NCBI GenBank assembly: GCA_000310025.1
Contig: FN649728.1
Span: 4,347,837 to 4,411,836, forward strand
Direction of reading: 5' to 3'
DNA from: Ectocarpus siliculosus
Lineage: Eukaryota; Sar; Phaeophyceae; Ectocarpales; Ectocarpaceae
Length of the DNA: 64,000 nt
Below are positions 46,475 through 57,216 of this stretch, in pieces. The translations under genes were made by a program, and so were the position numbers. Under the pieces are notes generated by a model, which was given only the letters and a program-made list of their open reading frames with translations, was not told the DNA's origin and ran no database searches. Each line of letters opens with the position of its first letter. Within the stretch, counting starts at the first letter, position 1.

Positions 46475-48008
46475 ATGGCGAATCTCCGTCCGGGTTCCCC
46501 CCAGGGCAACGCTCCGGCGCCCCCCAGCGGCGGCTTCGGAGAGGATTTCGACGTGGACCAGAGCATCGGCGGCAACATGGCCCTCGGCAGCCGCAGCGGC
46601 AAGCCCAAGTCCAGCAAGTCCGCCAGGATGAGCAGGCGCGGGTCGACCAAGTCTAGGAAGGGGTCCGGAGGGGGGGGGGCGGCGGCTTCTCGCCACGGAG
46701 CGATGAGCGGGATCGGCGAGGACGAGGAGGATGACGACGGCGACGTCGAGGCCGGGTTCAACGGCCGCAACGCTATCCCCGACGACATCGCCGAGTGAGT
46801 GGTTGTTGTTGTTGTTGTCGGCGGCGGCGGCGACCTTCTTCTCTAGGTCTGTCGGCTGTCGGCGGCGGTGTTTCGGGGGCGTCGAGGTCTCCACTGAACC
46901 AAAACCAAGGCAGGCACTCGGAGTAAAAAGTCTAGATGAGCCCTGCCGCCGACCGCTCCCCGGCTTCCGCCTCATCCTCTTCCGCCGTGTCGCTGGCGTG
47001 CTGGCTTGGCACGCTAAACCCTTCAAAACACTCTTTTCCATCCCCACACCAGTGCTGTGCGGAAGTACCATTGTATTGCCGCTGTGAATGGCGAATAGAG
47101 GTGCATACACCCTACAGCCGTACCTGCCCGGACCTGAACTAACTATTTATTATTACGACACTTGTTTGTGTCGCCTGCCCCCTGGTCGATCGTGTTCCCC
47201 TCCCCGGGGGTTTCCAGCAAGTCTTTCTTCGCAACCATCACGCTCTCCATCTCGGCCTTCGTGATCTTCCTGTGCTGCGCCGGCCTGCTCAAGCTGGGGG
47301 TCCTCGACCTCAGGGTGAGTTTTTTTTTTTTTTTTTTGTCAACTCGCTCTCTGCAAACCTTGGACACGGCATGTTGAATGATTTTGCCTTCTTGGAACCG
47401 TTTCACTGAGATCTGAAGATGAGTGCTGTCTGTTTGTTGATTCCTTGGGCAAGCAGCAGTGCTTCCTGTTACCGACGGCCCTGGTCTTGTCCTGGCCTCA
47501 TGTGTGTTTGTTGTTGACTGTCGGCTCTTCTGTTGCCTTGTGTGGGTGGTTTTATTGTGTTCAATGTCGCTCGCGCACGTGTCCGACTCTCTGGTTGCGT
47601 GTCCCCCCCGGCTGATCGCGCCGCGTGTCTTGGAAACCTGTTGTTTTCTTCCTTGCTTCAGTCCAAGATGTTGGACACGTTTAGACAACAGGCGTTGCTA
47701 CTGCTGGGTGCGAAGCATGTCTGCGAGACCTTTAGTTATTTTCCTTACAAAAAACACAAGACGCGTTGATCTTTGTCCGTAGATACAAGAGGCGGGGATA
47801 AATGAGCGGTGACCTCCGCGTGTTTCTCCTCTTTATGGGTGGTATGTGTCGCTGCTGTGGTCGAACCGTCTCTCGCCAGTTTCGTTTGTGGTCGGTTGTT
47901 CTGCCTCCAAGGCTTGCGCACGTGTTTTCGGCCAAATACTTGCAACAGCAGCAGTCTGCCGTCGGGAAGCCTTGTGCTTTAAGATAGCGGCAAACTAACG
48001 TGCTTCCT

Positions 48009-48092
<84 letters not shown>

Positions 48093-51000
48093 CCTCCTGC
48101 CGCGCTGTGCCGTGGTACGGGTGTGTGATCCGCGCGTTCCACGGTATGTACCTTCTGCGGCCGGCAGGAGCTCTGGACCCAAGACGACGACTCGACAGAC
48201 ACTACCGACTCGAGCGCCGTGGAGGTCTTCAACATCTGCGGCTGCTGCCAGGAGAACGAGGATGGGTCCGTGGCGGAGATTTTCTTCGCCATCTTCAACG
48301 TGAGGCGACCTGTGTGGTGTCTGCGTCGTACAGGAAGGGGCGACGGGTTTGTTTGTTGTGTGTGTGCCTGGTGGGCGTTTGCGTCCCTTGTCAGTTTCCC
48401 TCGGGGTTTGGCTGGCTCGATCGATCCGGCGTACGCATGGCGTGCACTTTAGATTTTGCTCGCACGTTAGAAAATATAGAGCACACACAAAGTCGCGGGA
48501 AGACAAATACCCGTGCGAGATGGTACCACAGCAGTCGACGGGCATGTGTTGTTGTACAAGCAAGTGCTGACGCTGACACAAGCGTGCTTTTGTTTTTTTT
48601 TTTGTCTGTGCGGACGGACGTCCATGTTCCTCAGTCCCAGTTCGGTTACACCTGCACGGAGACGCTGACCGGCATCGTCGCCTGGGCAGCGTACTGGATC
48701 TACCCCGTGCTGGTCATGATGTTCCACATGAGGATGTACTGCTTCAGGTGGGCAGGAGGGTTTTCAGCAAGAATCACGTTTGCATTGTGCGTGTGCATCA
48801 TCCCGCGGCGCACGCATGAGGAAACAAAGACGTCAGTTGTCAGGGTTTGCCCCCCTTAACAGACGTGTCAAGGACGAACGCCCACGCTATAACTATTAAT
48901 AGTATATTTCCCGAAAAGACGCCCTTGACAAGCCTGTCAGTCAATCCCTGTCACCCGACATCTCATCCGCGAGTCTCGCTCGCAGTCGACTGCGTACCAC
49001 GTTGAAATGAGCGAAGCTGCGGCTTGGGCTTTTTGAGTTTTGGCATGCCTCAGTTCCGTGGTTCAGACGCTGCGTGTGTTGAACCGCATTCCGTTTTTAT
49101 TTCTAGCGTAAAGGTTTTGCGGTCGCACCAGGAAAAAAAACAAACAAGCGTCGACGTCGAGGTCATGGGCCTATGCAGCAGCGCGTGGTCACCTCGTGCG
49201 ATCGGTGCCTACCTCAGCGTTTAAGGATAGCTGCGTGCCCCAGTCGGTAACGGCGGATGACAACTGCAGCGATGAAAGTTAGCCACTGTTCTTCATTGTA
49301 CAAGCACGATCATGGCTGTGGTCATGTCGGGTATGTACCCCCGCCAACCCCCCATCTAACGATAACGCCCCGCGTAACCTCCCCCCTCCCTACAAAAAAC
49401 AAAAAAACAGCTCGATCCCCGTCAAGGCCCTGCCCCAGATGGCGGAGATGCCGCAGCGCCGCACTGGGGCTGCCCAGGCCACCGGGTTCACGATGAAGAG
49501 CACGAAACGGTTCCTCGCCGGCAACTACCCCGACCCCGCCCGCATCAAGCACCACCCGACCTCGTTCTGGATCAAGCTCAGCGCCGTCCTCAACGTCGTC
49601 GCCGGCGCCGCGTACATCTGGTGGCGCGCTACCCGTTCGATGCCCGACAACCCCAAGAGGTAATATAGTGTGCTGTAGGAGGTGCATGCATGGGTTCTTG
49701 CTGTTGCCCGTTGTAGGTGTGTGTGTTTTGGCAGCATCGACCGCGTTAACCGGCTGTCCAATGAAAAGACGTCAGTCTTAGTGCGAAACAGTTCTAAATG
49801 CGATTAACTGTGTGTTTGTGTGTGTTTTTGTTTATTCATATGTAATTGTTTTTTTTGGCATCATCGACCGCGTTAACCGCGGCTGTCCAATGAAAAGAGG
49901 TACTGTAGTTGTCTGGACTGGGTAATTTCCGTCGGCAGCCAGCGGCACAACCACCGGAAGCGCCATTTTCATGATTGTTCACAATTGTCTGTGTCTGCAT
50001 TATGTCGTCCACCCCGGTCTGATACCACACTATCGTCTGCTTTTTTTCTCTGTTTGTTCTTCCACCCTCTCTACCATGGGCACCATCTCTAATGCCATCG
50101 TTTCGTTTTTTTTTTGTTTCCTTTTGATTCCTCCTCCTCCGCCCTCTGCCCTGGCCACCGCTTCACCCCCGCCATCGCGCCACCGTGCTTTCGGGGAAAC
50201 ACAGCGTGGTCTGGAACTGGCTGTTTTTCGCTGGCGAAGTTATCCTTACGTTCGGTGTGTGGACCTCTCACCTTCAGCGCTCCTTCCCTTCCGTCAGGTG
50301 CGTGCGCGCTTGCATTCTCTGTCGGTTGGAGGCCTCAGAAGCCGCCCTGCTGTGCTGGTTGTTGCAAACCAGTCCTGTGCCGCGCGGCATGACCGGTAAC
50401 CGTGGGTGCTATCCTCGTTTTTTGGTGGTGTGCGTGCGTCGTGTGAGAACCCGGCAAGCTGGGATTCCGATGGTGGTAGAGGAAGACACGACACAGCAGT
50501 AGAGCCAAGAGAGAGGAATCCATCCGTATTTTTTCTCCAATCCCACGCGAAACCATTCTTGTCAGGTCCAAGCGGGCCGTCTTCCGCTTGTTTTTGTTTT
50601 TTCATAAGTGTGTGTGGTACTCTTTTTGGGGGGGGGGGGTTGGGATGTTACCGCGCGAGGCATCCCCGTGGTGTCTTCACCGGTACGGACGTCAGGAGAT
50701 ACCAGTACCATGCGGAGACCTTTACAGTCTTTGCTGTGAAACCAGCACGATACCAACAACGGCAATCGCTCACTCTGCGGTGTTCCCAACTCGATGTCTC
50801 TCTCTCTTGCTTTTGTTTTCGTCCGTCACCCCCCCCCCGCACGCCCCCTACAGGGACGTTTGTTCCATGGACGACCTTGTAGAGATCGACTCTAACGTGT
50901 CGAACGAGGCCACCGTGTGCATCATGGTCCCCACGGCCGGCGAGAAGATGAAGAACCTCAAGCACGTGCTCCTCGGCGCCTACAGCCAGCGGCTCTGGGT

Positions 51001-54000
51001 ATCGAGGCTTCCCACCAGCAGCCAGCTCCGGATCGCCGTGCTCGACGAGAAGGGCAGGCGCGAGGTAAATAAGCACTCCCCTTTTGTTGTTGTTGTTGCT
51101 GTGACGATGCCTTGCTTGCTGGTTTTCAGGTCAGCGTGACGACCCTTGTAGCACGCGGTGCCATGGGAGAGAGAAAGCGAGAGAGAGAGTGGAGAGTGGA
51201 TGTATTGAATTGGTCTGCTGCACCCCATGCATGGCAAACTCTTTGCCCTTTTTTTTTTCGTTTTCCTACGTTTCTTGACACCGGAGACGGCACAAATTAT
51301 TTATATGCGGAAGCAGCAGCCCCCCCCCCCCCACGCCGCCCAATGTCACCTTTTATTTTGTACTTTTTTCGTGTGACGACACGATCATTCCCTTACGCCA
51401 GGTCTGCGACCTCGTGGAGAAGGTGTACCGTCTGGCCGAGACCCTCATCATCCCCGCCGTACAGCAGGAGCTGTGCACCAAGTTTCGACGAGCCGTTCAT
51501 CACGCCCAAGATCTTCATGGACTACTTCAACCAGGTCGGGTTTGGTTTCTTTTTTTTCGTTGCGAGAAATGTGACCAATTTTTCATCCGTCGTGTTGTGA
51601 GAACCAACCCCAAAATCTGGTCTTCGTTGCAACAACGCGTGCACTCGCAAGAACCCAATTTTCAGTCGGGTGTTGGTTGTCCAGCTGCAGCCGCGCCCTT
51701 GCTCCAAGCGTGCCTGCCCCACGTAGTCCGAACCTGGTAGCTTTTTCTTGCAAAAATACACTCAATTTTGGCTGTTTCTTGCTCCACAAAAAAACACGTT
51801 CTTGTTGGTGTGCAGATGGACGCCCTCGACCAGTACGTGTTCGGACCGGAGTGCCACCCCGCCTTCGACATGGCCGTCCGGATGGAGAACTACACTGGCC
51901 AGGCGAAGCTTGCCAGGGCCTCCAGCTCCTCCGGCGTGGTGAGTGCGTGGTTGGAACGTGCGGCTCGTCGCGTCCTTTTTGTTGGTGGATATGTACGGGC
52001 CTTGCCAAGCCCCGATACTGTTTTTTTTTTGTCGTCTGTCGCTGGGGTTTGTTTTGCTCTTGTCCGCAGGTTGTTCCGTAGGCTATACATACATGGCGGT
52101 GGCGGATCGGAGCCCATTGCTCGATACCTCCGTGGGTAGCTCGCAGGTTCTGACCACCTTCATTTCCATGGGTTGTTGGGACAGACATGCTCGACCCTAT
52201 TTAGGACACCGCTTGAACTCTCCTTCGATCACCTCTCACGGCCCCCCTCCCACCCCGTCTCCCTCGCTCTCTCATTGCCTCCCTCTCTCTCTCTGCATTT
52301 GTGCCTCGTGCTCTGTTACGAACGACCTCTTGGATTCTGACAACACTAACCGAAAATCAAAACAGCCCGGCAAGAAGAAGGCTGCCAAGGCCCTCCCTCG
52401 CCTGGAAGAGGGTGAGTTCAGCCGAATTGCAGCGAGCGGCTGTAGCGGCGGTTGGTCACTGGGGTGTCATTTTGTAGGCCCGCTCTCGCATGGTCGTAAA
52501 GTTGAAATGATCGTGACCCACGCCCCACGCGTCCCAGTCCGGTGTGCGTAGGAGTCGCGCTTCGGTGTTGTGTTGGGGGCATGGCACACGGTTTGGCTGT
52601 TGGGCGGCATGTGCTACTCTCTTGTGGTAAACATGAAGTAGGCAACAGTGGAGGTAGGCGGATCTTGGACCTTTCGCGCGAACTCACTTTTTTTTTGTCG
52701 TTTCCAATCATTCACACCCGGCGGGCTGGGGATCCCTCTCGCAGGCTTCAAGAAGCTCTTCAGGTCCTCCCCCAACATCCCCTCGATGATCTACTCCGCC
52801 CGCGCCAACCCTGGTACCCCGAAGGTACGTAGATGCTACTTTCTCGACACCAACGCGCTGATGGGGGGGGGGGGGGGGGGGGGCGTGCTCATGTTTTGCG
52901 TGTCTTAGCGGCTAGACCACAAGTCCTCGAAAGGATGATGGAGTATGGGGGCAGGTTTAACTCACTCTGCACAACGCCGGCAGGATTGGTTCCGACCGCA
53001 AGTTTTGTTTTGTTTAGTTCATGAAGTAGCAAGCAAGCGCGCCCCGCGCGAGGCGCTTCTTATTCCACCCGGTGGATCTTGGTGTGCAAAGTATCTCTCT
53101 TTGCAGCAAAGTGCCGTTTGTTTGAGTGCAGACGTTTGTTGTCCCTTTGGGGCACAAATGCTACGGTTGTTGTGCCGTATGACCAGATGGACTTTGTTTG
53201 GACTGTTTGCCACATTAGCATGCACCCATTCCCGCGCTGCGGATCCAGGGTGTGTGCGTGTCTCACATCCCCAGGTGGGCAAGCATATGCATTCCGCCGT
53301 TGCTTCGTCGTGAGACCGGATTGTCGTTTGCCACGCTTACTGATGGTTGCTGCGCTGCTGTACACATAAAACGTGGGCGCGTGCAGGTCAGTCCCAAGGC
53401 CGGCAACATGAACGCCGCCATCTTCCCGAACTCCCCCGGGGAAGAGCCCGTCATCGGCGACCCCGCCCGCGTGGTGGTGGTTAACGACGCCCGACACCGC
53501 CTTAAGACGGAGTTCTTGCAGCGCACGGTGCCGTACTTCTTCAAGCTCGACCGCCGCACTGGCAAGAAGTACGAGTGGGCGGACGTCGGGTTCGTGCAGA
53601 CGCCACAGCGGTTCGAGGACCTTGGGGACGGGGACCCGCTTGGCAACCACGCCGTGCTCACGTGAGAAACTTGAGAGACTGGGAAGTAGCGCGCGCGCGG
53701 GGGGGGGNNNNNNNNNNNNNNNNNNNNNNNNNNNNNNNNNNNNNNNNNNNNNNNNNNNNNNNNNNNNNNNNNNNNNNNNNNNNNNNNNNNNNNNNNNNNN
53801 NNNNNNNTGGGGGGGGGGGGGGGGGGGGAAGATAAACACACGCGGACAAGGACAGAATGAGACAAAAGACCATGCTCACAGGATATTTTGGAGGTTTTGG
53901 AGAGGGGGAGAGACAGGCGGACATACCGCTATAAGAACGACGAATGCACACACAGAACAAGTTTGCGTGTGTGGGAGAGAAAGAGAGGAGAGAGATGAGT

Positions 54001-57000
54001 TTGTCCTTGTTGGTTTGCACGTCACGTGTTCTCATACCCCTGCGCCGCCACCCCTTCATAAGGCACCGCTTCTCGCGGTCCTACTCCACGTAGAACCTGA
54101 GCGCATTGCTGCCACCCGCTGCCTCTTCCTGAGTGCCTCTCCTCCCCCACCCGCTGCCGATTCGTGGCCCGCAACACATGTAAAATGTACTCCAACACAA
54201 AACAGTTGCAGGTGTCCATCGTGTTCGACCCCCCCCCCCTTATTGTTCCCCTGCCCATGGCCCAAACAAAACACCACCACGCGTACACAGGTTCTTCGTC
54301 TCCAACGTCAGCAAGGACGGCGTCGGGGGCGTGACCTCCTGCGGGCAGGGTAGCCTCTGGCGCGTGGACGCCCTCCGCGGCATGGCGGCGGACGGCAAGC
54401 AGGTGGTGGACAGCGTGGCCAAGCCCGACATCGTCGGGCACGACTGCGGCTTCCGCGCGGAGGTGCTGATCGAGGACACCCACACGTCCCTCGAGTTCTT
54501 CAAGCAGCAGTGGCGGTCGGCCTACGTGTGCGAGGCCGGGGAGACGCTCGCGGTTTGCGTCGAGCAGCCCAACACCGTCGCCTGGAGAGTCAAGCAGGTG
54601 CGGTCAGGGCAGGGCGCCTGGACGGGGTGTGTGCTCATAGCCGTGCATGTGCCACAGTCGTTAGAACGTTGACCTTGCATCCCTGCGATTTGCAGGGACG
54701 GAGCGATACACCGGGTTTTCGTCGGCCCGGGGATTCGGGCGAGGGTTGTAGGGCGGTTGACAGGGGTCCCGCATTAGTTTTATTGCTGGTTGACCACCTG
54801 TGGTTGTGCGGCGTGCGTGGTTCACGTCTTGCGGATGTTTTCAGTGCCCGGTTGGAACGTCTCGTGGAACGATCCTAGAGCCTTGACCTTTGCGGCTGTT
54901 TTCTCCATCGTACGTAGGTTGGTTTCCGTCGGTACACTTGATTACACCGCCGCATGCTGCAGCTGCTGTTACAGTTGTGCTGTGCAGTACAACAATGACC
55001 ACTATTTTGTTCTCTTAATTTTTGTCTAATTCCTGTCCCAACAATTCGCGAACTCCCCCGACCGGAACAATAAAAAAACGACCGCCATACAACAGGTGTT
55101 CCGCTGGCACATCGGCGCGGTGCAGCTGCTGCTGAAGGACGGCGTCGGTTTCCTGTGCACCTCGAGGATGCCCACCCCCCTGCACAAGATGTTCGGCCTC
55201 GACTCCCTGACGTACTACATCCAGGCCGTCGGCGGCTTCTTCATCATCCTCATGTGAGACCAAGAATAGCGCGCGGTGTCCGGGACAGCTTGCACTGATA
55301 CCATTTGCGCGTTTCGGTTTGATGCGAAGAGAGCCCTCGAGCCTACAACGCAGGGGTGTAGCGTAGGCTTGCTTTTTGTCGGTTGCGTACCCCCCCCCCT
55401 GTCTGCGAGAGAGTCACGAGCATGCACTGTTGTTCCTCTCCCTTTGATGTGCACATGCCGATGTAGGGAGCCGTGGGCGGTGCCGTTGTTGTGCCGCTGT
55501 TAGGTGCCTAGTTGCTACCTTATGCACACACACGGCGAGAGAGACTCCCCGAGGTCGTGCTGTCTTCCCTCTCCCACGCACACGGCGAGATCACCTGAGG
55601 TCGGGCTGACCTCCCTCTCCCTCCTTTCCGTCTTTCACCGCACGGGCCTGCAAAAATCGCACATACATGCATCCGTCCTTGTCGTCCCATCAGGCCCATC
55701 ATGTTCAGCATCTTCCAAGAGACGCCGTTCAACACGGTCGACCTGGAGTTCGTCTACTTCTTCTTCCCGTACATCATCACCGCCACCATCCCGACCATCT
55801 TAGCGGTGGGGTGGAAGAACGTGAACCCCAACAGGGTGCTGACGGACGAGCAGTTCTGGTTGTCCACGTGCTACGTGCAGGTGCGTTGGGGTTTCTCTTG
55901 GGTGTTTGGTTGAGTTCGCCGTGGCGGTCGGAGTAGCGCGCCCCCTTTCCCCTGCCTGTGCCCCCCCTGTGTGCTACGGTTTTTGTCTCGATGCGCGTGG
56001 CTGGTGTTGGTTTGGTTCTTTGTTGGAATGCGACATTCAAGTCGTTCCGGATGCAACGCTTCTGGAGTAACCGTTCTGACAGGTCGTGCGTGCTTTCGAT
56101 CATCAGCTGTGCTTTTCAGCACACGGAGCGAGAGATGCTGATGATGTCGTGCTGCCCCTCCCTCATGGAACGAAAAGGCTGCTGTACGCGCACCGGGTCT
56201 CTCACCCTACTGCCCTTGCCCCTCTCTCTCTCTCGTCGTGTCTTTCTTGTTCTCTCTCTGTCTCTGTCTCTCTCTCGCGCGTGCACAGATCTGGGCGTTC
56301 GCGCTGGGCGTCTGGAATCGCATCACGTGCGCCAACCCGGACAACGCGTGGAACCTGGTGTGCCCCGTGTGGCCCCTCGGGCTTTTGTTCGGCCTCCTCA
56401 TCGTGAGCGCCATCAACACCACCGTCTACTGGGCCTTCTACTTGTGAGTCGAGTCGTCGTCTTCGCCTTCATTGAGTTTGCGTACGTGTGAAACTGGTAC
56501 TGGTGTGTGTTTTTATTAGTGGCATCGTCCGCGCTAACCGGCTGACCAATGAAAAGACGTCAGTGTGTGTGTCTGTCTGTCTGATCGTTGGGCCTTTTAG
56601 ATGTGATGTTGTCGAGCTGTTGCTTGTTTTTCTCTGTGTGCAGTGTACTGCGGGCTTTTTTCTGGACGTGGAACAACGGTGGTATCCTGCGGTGTGCACT
56701 GTCGTGCGTGCCCGTGATTCGATTCGATTGGATTCGATTTGATTTTCATCTGTCGATGACGATGCAGACCGTTTTGTTCTTGTGCTCTTTGGCGGTTCAA
56801 CTTACACTCGGAAAAGAGGCTCTCGACTCCTTTGGATGCCACTACTATCACTGTCGTCATCCTGCGACCTTGATATGGTGTTTTCGTTGCAACTCGATAA
56901 CTCTGCGATCGCCTTGTGTCCGTGGCATATTTTGCTCGTGGAGGCCAAACAACGCCGACTGCTATCCTGACCACTCCGCTCGTCGCCTGTCGTTTTTCGT

Positions 57001-57216
57001 CCACCACCAATCACAATCAGGTCGTTCGACGAGGATGGCATCTGGATCTTCCTGGCATCGTTCGGCGCCTGCATCGTGGTCATGTACTCCATCTGGCCGA
57101 TGGTGAAGCTCTGGTGGCCGGGGTGGGTGTCCCTGCCCTCTGCTTACCACCAGAAATTCTGCTACATCCTCATATTCATCGCTCTCACCAGCGTGCTGGC
57201 CACCTACATCGCATAG
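46475..57216 (+). CDS. Processive GT2 glycosyltransferase, cellulose-synthase type, 17 exons
   Basis: Exons: 46475-46794, 47218-47314, 48168-48299, 48635-48747, 49411-49659, 50205-50297, 50854-51064, 51402-51534, 51816-51938, 52366-52411, 52745-52824, 53387-53661, 54291-54597, 55096-55253, 55694-55880, 56289-56443 and 57021-57216 (TAG); about 957 aa. A polar cytosolic N-terminus of about 108 residues precedes four membrane helices. The GT2 domain follows: CIMVPTAGEK, AVLDEKGR (residue about 399), VVVVNDARHR (about 566), FVQTPQRF, IEDTHTS (about 685) and QVFRW (726-730), the QxxRW motif that marks processive polymer synthases. About six C-terminal helices follow. The family makes cellulose or related glucans, chitin or alginate at the plasma membrane; the polymer made here is unknown. 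Oddities: the usual DxD reads DAR, and exon 8 has one extra T (51483-51485). Confidence 0.9.
48012..48085 (+). repeat. (CT)n microsatellite before GT2 exon 3
   Basis: About 74 bases of CT ending some 80 bases upstream of the exon 3 acceptor, on the transcribed strand. It would form a very long pyrimidine tract in the pre-mRNA. Confidence 0.9.
49735..49907 (+). repeat. Two copies of a 45-base element with CCAAT and ACGTCA-like cores
   Basis: ATCGACCGCGTTAACCGGCT followed by GTCCAATGAAAAGACGTCAG at about 49738-49782. A second copy with a small insertion lies at about 49862-49903, and a third at 56521-56566. All are in introns of the GT2 gene. Confidence 0.75.
51483..51485 (+). other. Apparent +1 frameshift in GT2 exon 8
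   Basis: Upstream of the TTT the frame reads QQELCTK and downstream the natural continuation is FDEPFITPKIFMDYFNQ, one base out of frame. The exon is 133 bases, where 132 would keep phase 0 at both borders. One T too many explains it. Confidence 0.8.
52884..52990 (+). repeat. tRNA-like SINE fragment in GT2 intron 11
   Basis: GTGCTCATGTTTTGCGTGTC, TTAGCGGCTAGACC and TCCTCGAAAGGATG follow a long G run, matching the family seen at 29389, 31258 and 54631. Confidence 0.5.
53708..53807. other. Assembly gap of 100 N
   Basis: Exactly 100 undetermined bases with poly-G on both sides, in GT2 intron 12 (53662-54290). The round length suggests a placeholder of unknown true size. It interrupts no exon in my model. 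Confidence 0.95.
54631..54722 (+). repeat. tRNA-like SINE fragment in GT2 intron 13
   Basis: GTGCTCATAGCCGTGCATGT, CGTTAGAACGTTGACC, TGCATCC, GGGACGGAGCGATACACCGG: same order of blocks as the reverse-oriented copies, with more divergence. Confidence 0.45.
56521..56566 (+). repeat. Third copy of the CCAAT/ACGTCA 45-base element
   Basis: GGCATCGTCCGCGCTAACCG followed by GCTGACCAATGAAAAGACGT and CAGTGTG, in the last intron of the GT2 gene. It is near-identical to the two copies at 49735-49907. Confidence 0.75.
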
